A program made the translations under genes and the position numbers. The notes under the pieces are model-generated. The model was not told where the DNA came from. It ran no database searches and saw only the letters and a program-made list of their open reading frames with translations. Source: an uncultured Oscillospiraceae bacterium (GTDB lineage: Bacteria > Bacillota > Clostridia > Oscillospirales > Acutalibacteraceae). Taken from it: a DNA stretch of 16,783 nucleotides. The DNA is taken from the NCBI GenBank assembly GCA_900548085.1, contig URJF01000021.1:1-16783 (forward strand). The letters are read 5' to 3'. Below, in pieces: positions 1 through 7,580 of this stretch. The stretch's first letter is position 1; every line of letters starts with the position of its first letter.

Positions 1-1
1 C

Positions 2-337
2 TTCGGTACAAACGACCTTACTCAGATGACTTACGGCTTCAGCCGTGACGATGCCGGTAAGTTCCTTGATGCTTACTATGATGCTAAGATCTTTGAGAAC
101 GATCCGTTCGCAAAGCTTGACCAAGAAGGTGTTGGTCAGCTCATGAAGATGGCTGTAGAAAAGGGTAAGGCTACTCGTCCTTCTCTCCACTGCGGTATCT
201 GCGGTGAGCACGGCGGTGACCCATCATCTGTTGAGTTCTGCCACAATATCGGTCTCGATTATGTATCTTGCTCACCATTCAGAGTTCCTATTGCTCGTCT
301 TGCTGCTGCACAGGCTGCAATCAAGGCAGGCAAGTAA
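2..337 (+). CDS. ppdK: Pyruvate, phosphate dikinase, C-terminal end (partial)
   Basis: This is the last 111 codons of a gene that begins before the window; the frame is open from base 2. PPDK interconverts pyruvate, ATP and phosphate with phosphoenolpyruvate, AMP and pyrophosphate in the cytoplasm, a glycolytic and gluconeogenic step common in anaerobic Clostridia. The visible part is the end of the PEP/pyruvate-binding TIM barrel. It starts FGTNDLTQMTYGFSRDDAG, carries the catalytic-cysteine motif CGICGEHGGDP, and ends SCSPFRVPIARLAAAQAA, all hallmarks of the enzyme I/PPDK family and of PPDK in particular. It is on the opposite strand from the operon that follows and has its own terminator. 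Codon use is G+C-rich compared with the nearby wzx and licD genes. Identity is very secure; only the N-terminal domains lie outside the window. Confidence 0.97.
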   Translation, partial: FGTNDLTQMTYGFSRDDAGKFLDAYYDAKIFENDPFAKLDQEGVGQLMKMAVEKGKATRPSLHCGICGEHGGDPSSVEFCHNIGLDYVSCSPFRVPIARLAAAQAAIKAGK

Positions 338-360
338 TTCATAATTACTACTGATACTAC

Positions 361-392
361 AAAACAGGAGCGCTTCGGCACTCCTGTTTTTT
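361..392 (+). terminator. Intrinsic terminator of ppdK
   Basis: A 10-bp stem (AAAACAGGAG with CTCCTGTTTT) is capped by a C/A mismatch, two G-C pairs and a TTCG loop, and is followed by T residues. It begins 23 nt after the ppdK stop codon. Confidence 0.92.
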
Positions 393-410
393 GTGTAATT
401 GAGTATAAAT

Positions 411-452
411 AAAAAAGCCAAAGACGCTAAATTCCGGCATCGTTGGCTTTTT
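411..452 (-). terminator. Intrinsic terminator of the polysaccharide operon
   Basis: Read on the minus strand, AAAAAGCCAA and TTGGCTTTTT form a 10-bp stem around a 21-nt interior that may pair partly, with a T-run on the exit side. It begins 1 nt after the wzx stop codon and faces the ppdK terminator, so the two converging transcripts end 18 bp apart. The stem is A-T rich at its base and the loop is large, so strength is uncertain. Confidence 0.8.
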
Positions 453-453
453 A

Positions 454-1971
454 TTATTTCTTTATGAATTTTGCTATCATTGGTTTTATGTATATTTGGT
501 AAACATCTTTCATTCCTCTTCTGTTTAGGAGGGTGTTGATTACCAAAAATTCTATTACTGTTATGAGTGTGGTTATTACTGCATAGATTATCCAATCTTT
601 GACGCTGTTTATGCTGTCATAAGGTATCCATTTTACTGATACGTAAACTGTTGCAATGCCGATAATGTTTATTAGGTATCTAAAGGCAACCTTTTTTATA
701 TCCCATTTGATAATATTTTTTGAGAGATAGTATATGTAGTCAATACTTCTGTATGCCATTGCTATCAGAGTACCTATACCGACGCCGACAATTCCGTATT
801 TGTGTACCAGCAGCAGTGATATAACAATGTTTATTATTGCCTCAATAAAGCAGTTCCTTGTGGTCTGCCTAAAGTGACCGGCAGCATAAATTATGCATGT
901 GTACGAGCAGCGAATACAGTATATTCCTCTGGCAAGAATTGCGATAATTGCATACAGGGGTATAATGTAGTTTGCATCCGTAATGTCCGCAGTATATATT
1001 CTGATAAAAGGCAAAATCATATGATATGCAACGGTAAACAGTATGAATATGATTATCGTGTACAGATAGTCAAAGGCTATGTAACTGCGTTTTAGGTTAT
1101 CATATTCCTTTTTCGCTATCATATTGCCAAATGCGGCAGAAACGCCGTTAGTAAGCGTGGAACACAGTGAACTCAGTCCGTCCAAAATCATTGCATATAC
1201 TGAGTATATGGATACCTGAACAACACCTGAGAATATGGTTAGCAGCGCAACATCGGCATTGCTGTGTATAAATGCCGCAATGTGCTGACCTAAGCCGTCC
1301 CATTTGTCACTGAGCAGCTTTTTGTTGCGAGATACAGATGAGGAAATTTTATATCTTCGCCTTGCATACAGGCAGAATACAATGGGTATGCATATCAGTG
1401 CCACAGTGCTGGAGCCTTTTACAATGAAAACATTGCAGTTCAGCTTTACGAAAATTAGCACAAATACAGTGCTGAAAATATTTGCTACAGTTTTTGTTAT
1501 ATTGACTATATATGCTCTTTGGTCAGCCTGAATAAGACAGCGAGCAGATATACCAAAGAGGTACTGAGTCAGCGTAATCGCTGATATAATCAGTATCAGC
1601 TTGATAATGGTATGGGAGGCAAAGTCACTCTTTGCAAACATAGGATAAAACACACAGAGCAGTGCTATATATCCTACTGAGAAAGCAGCAATACCGTTAA
1701 AAAACTTTTTTGATTCTTTGTATATTTGGCTCGTTTTTATTTGGTCTTCATTAGCCAAAGACTCATAGTATTTGACGATTACAACATTGCATACCCCTGA
1801 CTCTAACAGCGAAACATAGGACAAAAACTGCGTTATAGAGTTTATCAGTCCGTTCATAGCCGAACCAAAGGTAGACATAATCAGCTTTGGTACTATAAAG
1901 TTAACCAAAACCATTACTACCTGGTAGATGATTGAGGTTATGATATTGTAGGTAGCTCTTTTTTTACGCAT
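454..1971 (-). CDS. wzx: Wzx-like lipid-linked oligosaccharide flippase
   Basis: This is a predicted inner-membrane flippase of 505 residues that would move the undecaprenyl-diphosphate repeat unit to the outer face of the membrane. The protein is almost entirely hydrophobic segments separated by short charged loops, about 12 to 14 membrane spans, as in the MATE/MOP polysaccharide exporter superfamily. The N-terminus MRKKRATYNIITSIIYQVVM, with a basic stretch and then the first span, and the nearby FGSAMNGLINSITQF stretch are typical of Gram-positive Wzx proteins. The start ATG overlaps the licD stop by 8 bp (ATGCGTAA) and is preceded by GAGGA, so translation is probably coupled. It is the last gene of the operon, followed at once by a terminator. 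Its DNA is A+T-rich. Substrate cannot be read from sequence; the role is inferred from fold and context. Confidence 0.88.
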   Translation of the reverse strand: MRKKRATYNIITSIIYQVVMVLVNFIVPKLIMSTFGSAMNGLINSITQFLSYVSLLESGVCNVVIVKYYESLANEDQIKTSQIYKESKKFFNGIAAFSVGYIALLCVFYPMFAKSDFASHTIIKLILIISAITLTQYLFGISARCLIQADQRAYIVNITKTVANIFSTVFVLIFVKLNCNVFIVKGSSTVALICIPIVFCLYARRRYKISSSVSRNKKLLSDKWDGLGQHIAAFIHSNADVALLTIFSGVVQVSIYSVYAMILDGLSSLCSTLTNGVSAAFGNMIAKKEYDNLKRSYIAFDYLYTIIIFILFTVAYHMILPFIRIYTADITDANYIIPLYAIIAILARGIYCIRCSYTCIIYAAGHFRQTTRNCFIEAIINIVISLLLVHKYGIVGVGIGTLIAMAYRSIDYIYYLSKNIIKWDIKKVAFRYLINIIGIATVYVSVKWIPYDSINSVKDWIIYAVITTLITVIEFLVINTLLNRRGMKDVYQIYIKPMIAKFIKK

Positions 1972-2767
1972 CTTTTTCCTCTACTCTGTATGCTCTTATG
2001 CAGTGGGATGCTCTTTCATTTTCCGGCGGAATTACCATATAATTACCGAATATTTTTTTCAAAAAAGTATCATATTCTTTTATGCACATCATTTTCATAT
2101 CTTCAAAATCAAGGTCTATGTATGTTTCAAATACTTTTTTGTCATACATAAAGTTGTCTCCGTTTGAAAAACATCCACTGTAATCTGCATTTGGATTATC
2201 ATTTTCTATTTTAGAAAAGTTCTGCAATTTATTAAGGTAATATTTATAATTACGAGGCGCAAAAAAAGGTCTAATAATTCTCTTTATATATGTTCTGTAT
2301 TTCTTTGGGGATTCAAAGCATAAACTAACCTGAATTTTCATAATCAGGTATCTAAGATATCTTTGTTTTAGATTATAATTTTTTCGACACAGATTATCTA
2401 TAGGGAATATATCCACAAATACGCCCAAGCCAGATATTATCGGTTTATAAGGTTCTTCGACTTGAGTCGTTTTGTCGCAAACCTTTAGAAATGAATAATA
2501 ATAGTCTTTGTCGTTTTCAAAGGAAAACAGCCTGTATTTTTCGGCACATTCTCTTGGATATATTTTTGTGAATTTTTCATAGTCGGAACGAGGCATAAAT
2601 ATATCTATGTCATCGTCCCACGGTATAAATCCGTGATGTCTTACTGCACCTATAAGAGTTCCGCCTATACCGGTATATTTCAGTCCGTGTTTGCGACAAA
2701 CTCTGTCTATGTCTTTCATAATATCGAGGCTTATACCTTGTATTTCCTCCAAAGATAGTGTGTTCAT
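1964..2767 (-). CDS. LicD family phosphotransferase
   Basis: This is a 267-residue cytoplasmic protein of the LicD/nucleotidyltransferase-fold family. These enzymes transfer a phosphorylated group, classically phosphocholine from CDP-choline, onto cell-surface glycans. The signature is near the N-terminus: GIGGTLIGAVRHHGFIPWDD at residues 33-52, continuing DIDIF, which gives the Gly-Gly-Thr and Asp-rich metal-binding region. A second conserved stretch, GVFVDIFPID, follows. Length fits the family. The ATG has AAGGA 8 nt upstream and lies 12 nt after the wzy stop. The position between wzy and wzx suggests decoration of the repeat unit before export. No choline uptake or CTP:phosphocholine cytidylyltransferase gene is in the window, so the donor is unknown and may not be choline. 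Three sequence lines inside it (2221-2400) are only about 26% G+C by hand count, far below the flanking genes. Confidence 0.9.
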   Translation of the reverse strand: MNTLSLEEIQGISLDIMKDIDRVCRKHGLKYTGIGGTLIGAVRHHGFIPWDDDIDIFMPRSDYEKFTKIYPRECAEKYRLFSFENDKDYYYSFLKVCDKTTQVEEPYKPIISGLGVFVDIFPIDNLCRKNYNLKQRYLRYLIMKIQVSLCFESPKKYRTYIKRIIRPFFAPRNYKYYLNKLQNFSKIENDNPNADYSGCFSNGDNFMYDKKVFETYIDLDFEDMKMMCIKEYDTFLKKIFGNYMVIPPENERASHCIRAYRVEEKDA

Positions 2768-2779
2768 ATTTTATCCTTA

Positions 2780-4027
2780 TCAATTAGATACTTTTTTGGG
2801 GTAAACATATATTGACATTATCAGTCCCAAGAACAGATACGGCGCCATTGCTGACGGGTGAAAGAAAGCCGTATTGGCTGCACTTGAGATAACGTCATAT
2901 GCCAATATTGATATCGCAACCCAGAAAAAGTACACATCTTTTTTTCGACTTCTTATTATGAAGTCCAATAGATTAAGCAATGCTATAGCGAATGCCGCAG
3001 TGCCAAACCATCCTGTTTGTGCAAATAGACTTGGCCAAAATGTGTCATTCATATAGTGACTTCGTGGTCCCATTTCCCACGAATACAGATAGCCCATCTT
3101 TACATACAATTTAGAATAGTGCTGTATCGCTGAGTTAGTACCGAAACTGCCGAAGCCTGTGCCGATAGGGAAGTATTGGTTAGCTATTTTGATAGAGTCC
3201 TCCGTCAGCTTCTGTCGAACCGAAAACTCGGTAGAGCGATAGTAGTGAGAGAATGCGTCTTTGCCCAAATATGCGATTCCGGCTACACCTGCAATACCGG
3301 CAGGAATCAAGTTCTGGAATCTAAGCTTTACAAAATAAATAAATACAGCGAAGAATACAAACAGTGCAAGCACAGCTTTTGCACGGAATGCAAAGAGTAT
3401 TACTGCCGACAGCATGAATATGTAGTATATATTGTGTTTGTAGTACCTGTAGTTATACGCCAGTACAAATATCAGAGCCATACAGCATCTGGATAGGTTC
3501 TCCGGATGGTTAAAGAACAATGATATAGTATTAACGAAATATCTGAAGTCGTATGTCGGCCACCAAGGAGAAAGTAAAACATCGTGCAGTCCGAGTACCA
3601 ACAAAATAACCGCAAATACTCTGACAAGATTGTTCAGCGGCAAGAAAAATTTATCATCAAGCTGGTCTTTTGTAAGCAGTCGTGCCGAATAGTATAGCAT
3701 AATGAACTTAATTGATTGAAAGGCATCGAGAATCATATATTTTATTTCTTGATACTGATAGTAGATGCCTGTTGTTATTCCCATTATTTCAAATATTACC
3801 AAAAACAACAACATTCGCCGTTCAAACGGCAAAAGATGAACCTCAAATTTATACTTTGCTATTGTTATTAGGAATAAAGAAACAACAATGATTTCATCTG
3901 CATAGTTCATTATCGTATAGAATAATGAGCCTTCCTTGGTATTAACTATTATTGCTGTTTGAAAAGTAAGGAACAGGAATAAAACATACCATATTTGCTT
4001 TTTTTCGAGTTTGATTTTTGCTTTCAT
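2780..4027 (-). CDS. wzy: O-antigen polymerase/ligase-like membrane protein (Wzy)
   Basis: This is a 415-residue polytopic membrane protein with about 10 to 12 hydrophobic spans, the expected size and topology of a Wzy repeat-unit polymerase. It carries the loop features of the Wzy/WaaL superfamily: an Arg-rich entry to a span (FRAKAVLALFVFFAVF), then after a soluble loop a Gly-rich stretch (FPIGTGFGSFGTN), and a His-containing segment (RSHYMNDTFWPSLFAQTGWF). Sequence conservation is poor in this family, so topology and context carry most of the weight: it lies between glycosyltransferases and licD/wzx in a cluster that otherwise has everything but a polymerase. The ATG is 19 nt after the preceding stop and has no clear Shine-Dalgarno site, only GGA at long spacing, so it may rely on translational coupling. 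It is A+T-rich like its neighbours licD and wzx. Confidence 0.82.
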   Translation of the reverse strand: MKAKIKLEKKQIWYVLFLFLTFQTAIIVNTKEGSLFYTIMNYADEIIVVSLFLITIAKYKFEVHLLPFERRMLLFLVIFEIMGITTGIYYQYQEIKYMILDAFQSIKFIMLYYSARLLTKDQLDDKFFLPLNNLVRVFAVILLVLGLHDVLLSPWWPTYDFRYFVNTISLFFNHPENLSRCCMALIFVLAYNYRYYKHNIYYIFMLSAVILFAFRAKAVLALFVFFAVFIYFVKLRFQNLIPAGIAGVAGIAYLGKDAFSHYYRSTEFSVRQKLTEDSIKIANQYFPIGTGFGSFGTNSAIQHYSKLYVKMGYLYSWEMGPRSHYMNDTFWPSLFAQTGWFGTAAFAIALLNLLDFIIRSRKKDVYFFWVAISILAYDVISSAANTAFFHPSAMAPYLFLGLIMSIYVYPKKVSN

Positions 4028-4046
4028 TTTGTTTAGTTGTCCATTC

Positions 4047-5144
4047 TTATTGTTTTAGTATTTCGTTGTTATAGACATTTATAAACTGACTTACCTTGTA
4101 GTCGGTAGGCAGATATTTGCGATAATCAATACAATTATTTATGTATTCGCTGTTTGTAGCAATTTCGTTTAGGTCTTTTTCGTCCCAAGTGTCGTTCACA
4201 ATGCCCAGTTTATGCGATAGGATATAGCTTGAATTATACGGAACACTTGTTGTAATTATAGGTGTAGCTAATGCTATTGATTCAACCACGGATACCATAT
4301 TGTTGTCTTTTTCGGTATAGATGAGCATTGCCATCGACTTTTTCAAAATTTCTATAAGTTCGGTGTGCTGTAATTTACCTGTAAATACAACATTTTCGCC
4401 TATAGATAAATCATCAGACAATGCACGGAGATTATCTCTTTCCTCTCCGTCACCCATAATGTAGAGACGACAGCCTTTGTTGTAGGTTTTTACATACTGT
4501 GCGAATGCTTTTATTGAGTTTTCGATATGTTTGCGCGGAATTAGCTGTGAGCTGATTGCAAATTGATTATCCTTTTTTGTGTATGGCTTGAACTTGTCGG
4601 TATTCACACCGTGGTCAATTATCGTATTGCTGACTTTTTTGCAATATTTTGAGATAAAGTCCTTTGCATTTTTGCTCCGAGGCACTATCAACACTTTATT
4701 GAAAAATAATCGTGCGATTATTCCGTACCAAATTCTCGACGCATATCCGTGAAAAATCTTGTTGTGCTTCGCAAGCTCATGCCAAACAATAAGCTTTTTT
4801 GGAATACTGACTGCGAGCATAAGCGAATTTAGAGAAAAAACTTCGCTGGTGATGACAAGATCATATTTTGTGTTTTTTGCCATTCCGCTTACTTCAGGGC
4901 AGTAGGGGAATACATTGGGAGGAAAAATATTTGTGCACTTTGTTTTCATCCAAACTACCTCAAAGGGATAACTTTCCTCATCAGTGGGTTTGTATAAATC
5001 CGAAGCAGCTAATGTCACGGCGTGACCGCAATCCTTAAATGCAAGGCACAGGTCATAAATCATTGTGTCTTTAATTGTATTAACTTTTTTTATGCTTTTT
5101 GTTTCATTGGTGTAAAGAATTGGGTTTACAATTAAGACGTTCAT
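4047..5144 (-). CDS. GT4-type glycosyltransferase (fourth in the operon)
   Basis: This is a 365-residue retaining glycosyltransferase of the GT-B fold, family GT4. It is predicted to act at the cytoplasmic face of the membrane, adding a sugar from a nucleotide donor to the lipid-linked repeat unit. The N-terminal acceptor domain starts MNVLIVNPILYT. The C-terminal donor domain begins around residue 195 with the basic SSQLIPRKHIENS stretch (Arg204, Lys205), followed by RLYIMGDGEERDNL and VVFTGKL. The catalytic E-x7-E motif is present as D280-x7-E288, with Asp replacing the first Glu, as in the adjacent upstream GT4. The ATG lies inside the end of that gene, giving a 41-bp overlap, and has only a weak Shine-Dalgarno site, so reinitiation or coupling is likely. 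The start is supported by the normal Rossmann N-terminus. Donor sugar and linkage are not readable. Confidence 0.88.
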   Translation of the reverse strand: MNVLIVNPILYTNETKSIKKVNTIKDTMIYDLCLAFKDCGHAVTLAASDLYKPTDEESYPFEVVWMKTKCTNIFPPNVFPYCPEVSGMAKNTKYDLVITSEVFSLNSLMLAVSIPKKLIVWHELAKHNKIFHGYASRIWYGIIARLFFNKVLIVPRSKNAKDFISKYCKKVSNTIIDHGVNTDKFKPYTKKDNQFAISSQLIPRKHIENSIKAFAQYVKTYNKGCRLYIMGDGEERDNLRALSDDLSIGENVVFTGKLQHTELIEILKKSMAMLIYTEKDNNMVSVVESIALATPIITTSVPYNSSYILSHKLGIVNDTWDEKDLNEIATNSEYINNCIDYRKYLPTDYKVSQFINVYNNEILKQ

Positions 5145-6372
5145 TCAGCGTTGATTCTCCGTATATCAAATTGAATTTGTGTTCCATCGTCAGCATTTTG
5201 TTTGCATACTCATAACCGTTATTACCTAACTCAATTCTTAGGTTATAGTCCTCTATAAGTGCCTTTAGTGCCGATGCAAAGCCATTGATGATTTCTTCTT
5301 TAGATTGATCAACATTGGCAAACAGACCGCATTTGTTCTCATTTAGGTCTCTGCTTATGCTTTGATTAAGTGCAACGATAGGCAACTTGTGAGCCATTGC
5401 TTCTACGAACACAGCACCACTGCTATCCCTAAAGGTTGGGTGTGCAAAAATGTCTGCATTGGCATATAGTTCGGATATTTCTGTATATTCCACAGGTTCA
5501 TTGATTGTCATATAATCATTCAGTCCGTAGTCATCTATTTTGTTTTGCAGTTTGTTTTTATAGCCGCAATTTTCATCGTCACCATAGAGCGAAATATGAA
5601 AGCTGCTGTCTGTGATTTCGGCCAATTTTTTTGTTACATCTACCAGCAGCATAAGTCCCTTCAGCTCTATGAGTCTGCCGAGATAGATTATCTCCACCGT
5701 GTCGTGCTGTTTGTGGCTGATGCTCAAATTCTTTAGATTTTCTGGAATTGCGATATCACACAGCTTGTCACATTTTCTGCCGGATGCTTTTTCCATGGCG
5801 ATTTTTGTTTCGTCATTTACTGCATAAACTTTATCAAATCCTTTCAGCTGCCTCTTGTATGACGGCAATATTGCGAAAATATGGTTTATTGCATTGCGAA
5901 ATGACTCATAAAGTCCTTGCTTTTCATAGTAACAGCGGAGAGACTTCGCTGTAGTCTGACCTCCGCCTACGGGACCGAATATGGTATAAGCGTCCTTAAA
6001 CTTATACATATCACCTGTTATTCGGTAGTTTCCCATAGAAACATGGTGGATAATATCAAATTTGATTTTGCTCTTTTTTGCCCAGCGATAAGCATATTTT
6101 TGCCAAAGAATATAGTAGCCATGGTGGAATATAGAATGTTTTTCCCTGAACCAATTCAGCGCCTTAGGCACATCTGTGATTATCAGTTTTACATTGTTTA
6201 GCCCGAATTCTTCAATACCTCTCCTTGTGTCTTCTGCATTAAATTCTTTCGTCACAAGGTAGATTGTGCTGTCCGGAAAGTGTTTGCTGAGAGTTGTAGT
6301 CCAGTTCCAACCGACTGCATTTTCGGAGCCTTTGTATGGATTTACGCTATAAGCTGAGAGCAAAATGTTCAT
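5104..6372 (-). CDS. GT4-type glycosyltransferase (third in the operon)
   Basis: This is a 422-residue GT-B glycosyltransferase of family GT4, predicted to extend the lipid-linked repeat unit in the cytoplasm. The N-terminus MNILLSAYSVNPYKGSENAV carries the Gly-rich acceptor-domain loop (GSE). A second conserved stretch, IFGPVGGGQTT, lies at residues 131-141 and is typical of a large subgroup of bacterial GT4 enzymes. The donor domain begins near residue 229 with YLGRLIELKGL (Arg233, Lys238). The E-x7-E motif appears as D316-x7-E324. The start was set at the ATG at 6372, not the in-frame TTG two codons upstream, because GAGG at 6380-6383 is 7 nt from the ATG but only 1 nt from the TTG. The 3' end overlaps the next glycosyltransferase by 41 bp in another frame, so the last 13 residues are encoded in dual-use DNA. 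Confidence 0.9.
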   Translation of the reverse strand: MNILLSAYSVNPYKGSENAVGWNWTTTLSKHFPDSTIYLVTKEFNAEDTRRGIEEFGLNNVKLIITDVPKALNWFREKHSIFHHGYYILWQKYAYRWAKKSKIKFDIIHHVSMGNYRITGDMYKFKDAYTIFGPVGGGQTTAKSLRCYYEKQGLYESFRNAINHIFAILPSYKRQLKGFDKVYAVNDETKIAMEKASGRKCDKLCDIAIPENLKNLSISHKQHDTVEIIYLGRLIELKGLMLLVDVTKKLAEITDSSFHISLYGDDENCGYKNKLQNKIDDYGLNDYMTINEPVEYTEISELYANADIFAHPTFRDSSGAVFVEAMAHKLPIVALNQSISRDLNENKCGLFANVDQSKEEIINGFASALKALIEDYNLRIELGNNGYEYANKMLTMEHKFNLIYGESTLNERLNCKPNSLHQ

Positions 6373-6379
6373 TTTCAAT

Positions 6380-6383
6380 CCTC
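6380..6383 (-). promoter_or_regulatory. Ribosome binding site that sets the third GT4 start
   Basis: GAGG on the minus strand is 7 nt before the ATG at 6372 and 1 nt before the alternative TTG at 6378, which supports the ATG. Confidence 0.75.
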
Positions 6384-6394
6384 AAGTAGTTTTG

Positions 6395-7564
6395 TTATTT
6401 CAGTTGTGCCATAATATCGGCGTCTACTATTTCCTCGCCGGTTTTGTTTTTTAGTTGGTTCATTGATTCTTCGGACAGTCCGTTGTTGACTACTGCGTTC
6501 ATATCGCAGGTGGAGAGCTTGTCGAGCTCATCCTTCGTGACCTTGCCGTCTCGGTATTCACGGACTATAGGAAGCTCATACATACTGTATTTTTTTTCTT
6601 TAAAGAAATTAAGAAATTTGTGCTTTATTACCCACATAGCCGGTACCCAAATGTATTTGTGCATAGCAGGGGAAACGGAACCTATCATCCAACAGTTTCT
6701 GTCGCAGGAACGCACCTTTTTTCGTACCCGGTCTGCCTGTTCACTGTTCCACAGTTCGTCCCAGCTTTGCTCATTCAGGTTGCCCATAACCTCTTTGTCT
6801 TTTGTACCGTTGCAAGGCATCACATCTCCGTATGGGTCTATAAAGAAGGTGTCAAAACTCATATCGCAGGGGAGAAGCCGCTTTTGACCGTATATGTAGT
6901 TGATGAGTCCGTGGTTAAAATATGCACGGAACCATTTTTTTGGGCTGTTGGATTTGAGCAGCTCGTTGATCAGCTTTTCAAAATTCTCTGCTACCATAGG
7001 TCTGTCGTTGATTTTGTTCTTAGCCTCTACAAAGTAAAAGCTGTTGTGCAGTGATGCAGTGGCAAATTCCATATTCATTTTGTTAGACAACTCATACAGC
7101 GGAACAAGGTCAGGGGCGTTCTTGTCTTGGACAGTCATACCGAATCCTACATCCTTCATTCCCATATCAACCAATTTTTTCAGTGTTGTATATCCTCGGT
7201 TAAAGCCGTCATCGAGTCCACGGATTTCGTTGTTTGTTTTTTCAAGTCCCTCGATAGATATGCGTATACCGATTTGGGGAAATTCTTTGCACAGCTCAAC
7301 TATTCTGTCGGTGAAAAATCCATTGGTAGAGATAACTATTCTGTCGCTCTTTTTGTACAGTTCACTGACTATATCCTTTAGGTCGGTGCGTATGAACGGC
7401 TCGCCTCCGGTAATATTGGTGAAATACATAGGTGGCAGTTTTTTGATAGTTTCTACAGAAATTTCTTCTTCAGCCTTAGACGGCGCTTTGTATCTGTTAC
7501 ACATAGAGCAGCGTGCGTTGCATCTGTATGTGACTATTACTGTACCGTTTAGTTTTTTTGCCAT
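6395..7564 (-). CDS. Radical SAM/SPASM-domain protein of unknown substrate
   Basis: This is a 389-residue radical S-adenosylmethionine enzyme. The cluster motif CxxxCxxC is C15, C19 and C22; GGEP is at 53-56, STNG at 79-82, and a SIEG-type strand at 103-106. A SPASM-like region follows with C233, C251, C287 and C291, bracketed by FFIDPYGDVMPCNG and the GNLNEQSWDELWNS stretch typical of SPASM proteins. These four cysteines could hold one auxiliary 4Fe-4S cluster. About 95 residues follow, starting with a Trp-rich hydrophobic stretch at 303-321 that might touch the membrane. The ATG has GAGGA 8 nt upstream, and the gene sits 16 nt after one glycosyltransferase and 22 nt before the next, so it is clearly operonic. 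No precursor peptide is visible nearby, so sugar or lipid-oligosaccharide modification is more likely than peptide maturation. Substrate is unknown. Confidence 0.9.
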   Translation of the reverse strand: MAKKLNGTVIVTYRCNARCSMCNRYKAPSKAEEEISVETIKKLPPMYFTNITGGEPFIRTDLKDIVSELYKKSDRIVISTNGFFTDRIVELCKEFPQIGIRISIEGLEKTNNEIRGLDDGFNRGYTTLKKLVDMGMKDVGFGMTVQDKNAPDLVPLYELSNKMNMEFATASLHNSFYFVEAKNKINDRPMVAENFEKLINELLKSNSPKKWFRAYFNHGLINYIYGQKRLLPCDMSFDTFFIDPYGDVMPCNGTKDKEVMGNLNEQSWDELWNSEQADRVRKKVRSCDRNCWMIGSVSPAMHKYIWVPAMWVIKHKFLNFFKEKKYSMYELPIVREYRDGKVTKDELDKLSTCDMNAVVNNGLSEESMNQLKNKTGEEIVDADIMAQLK

Positions 7565-7580
7565 GTTTTTTTCCTCTTGA

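Noticed and set aside
338..453. Insertion-sequence end or attachment site at the ppdK-operon border
   Set aside because: The inverted repeats here are fully explained as two convergent intrinsic terminators; no target duplication or transposase remnant is seen.
6376..6378. TTG as the start of the third GT4 gene
   Set aside because: It is 1 nt from the GAGG ribosome binding site; the ATG two codons downstream has ideal spacing and gives the normal GT4 N-terminus.
7044..7580. Plus-strand open frame of 178 codons opposite the radical SAM gene
   Set aside because: It lies fully antisense to a gene with clear catalytic motifs, its product has no recognisable family pattern, and no promoter or terminator accompanies it.
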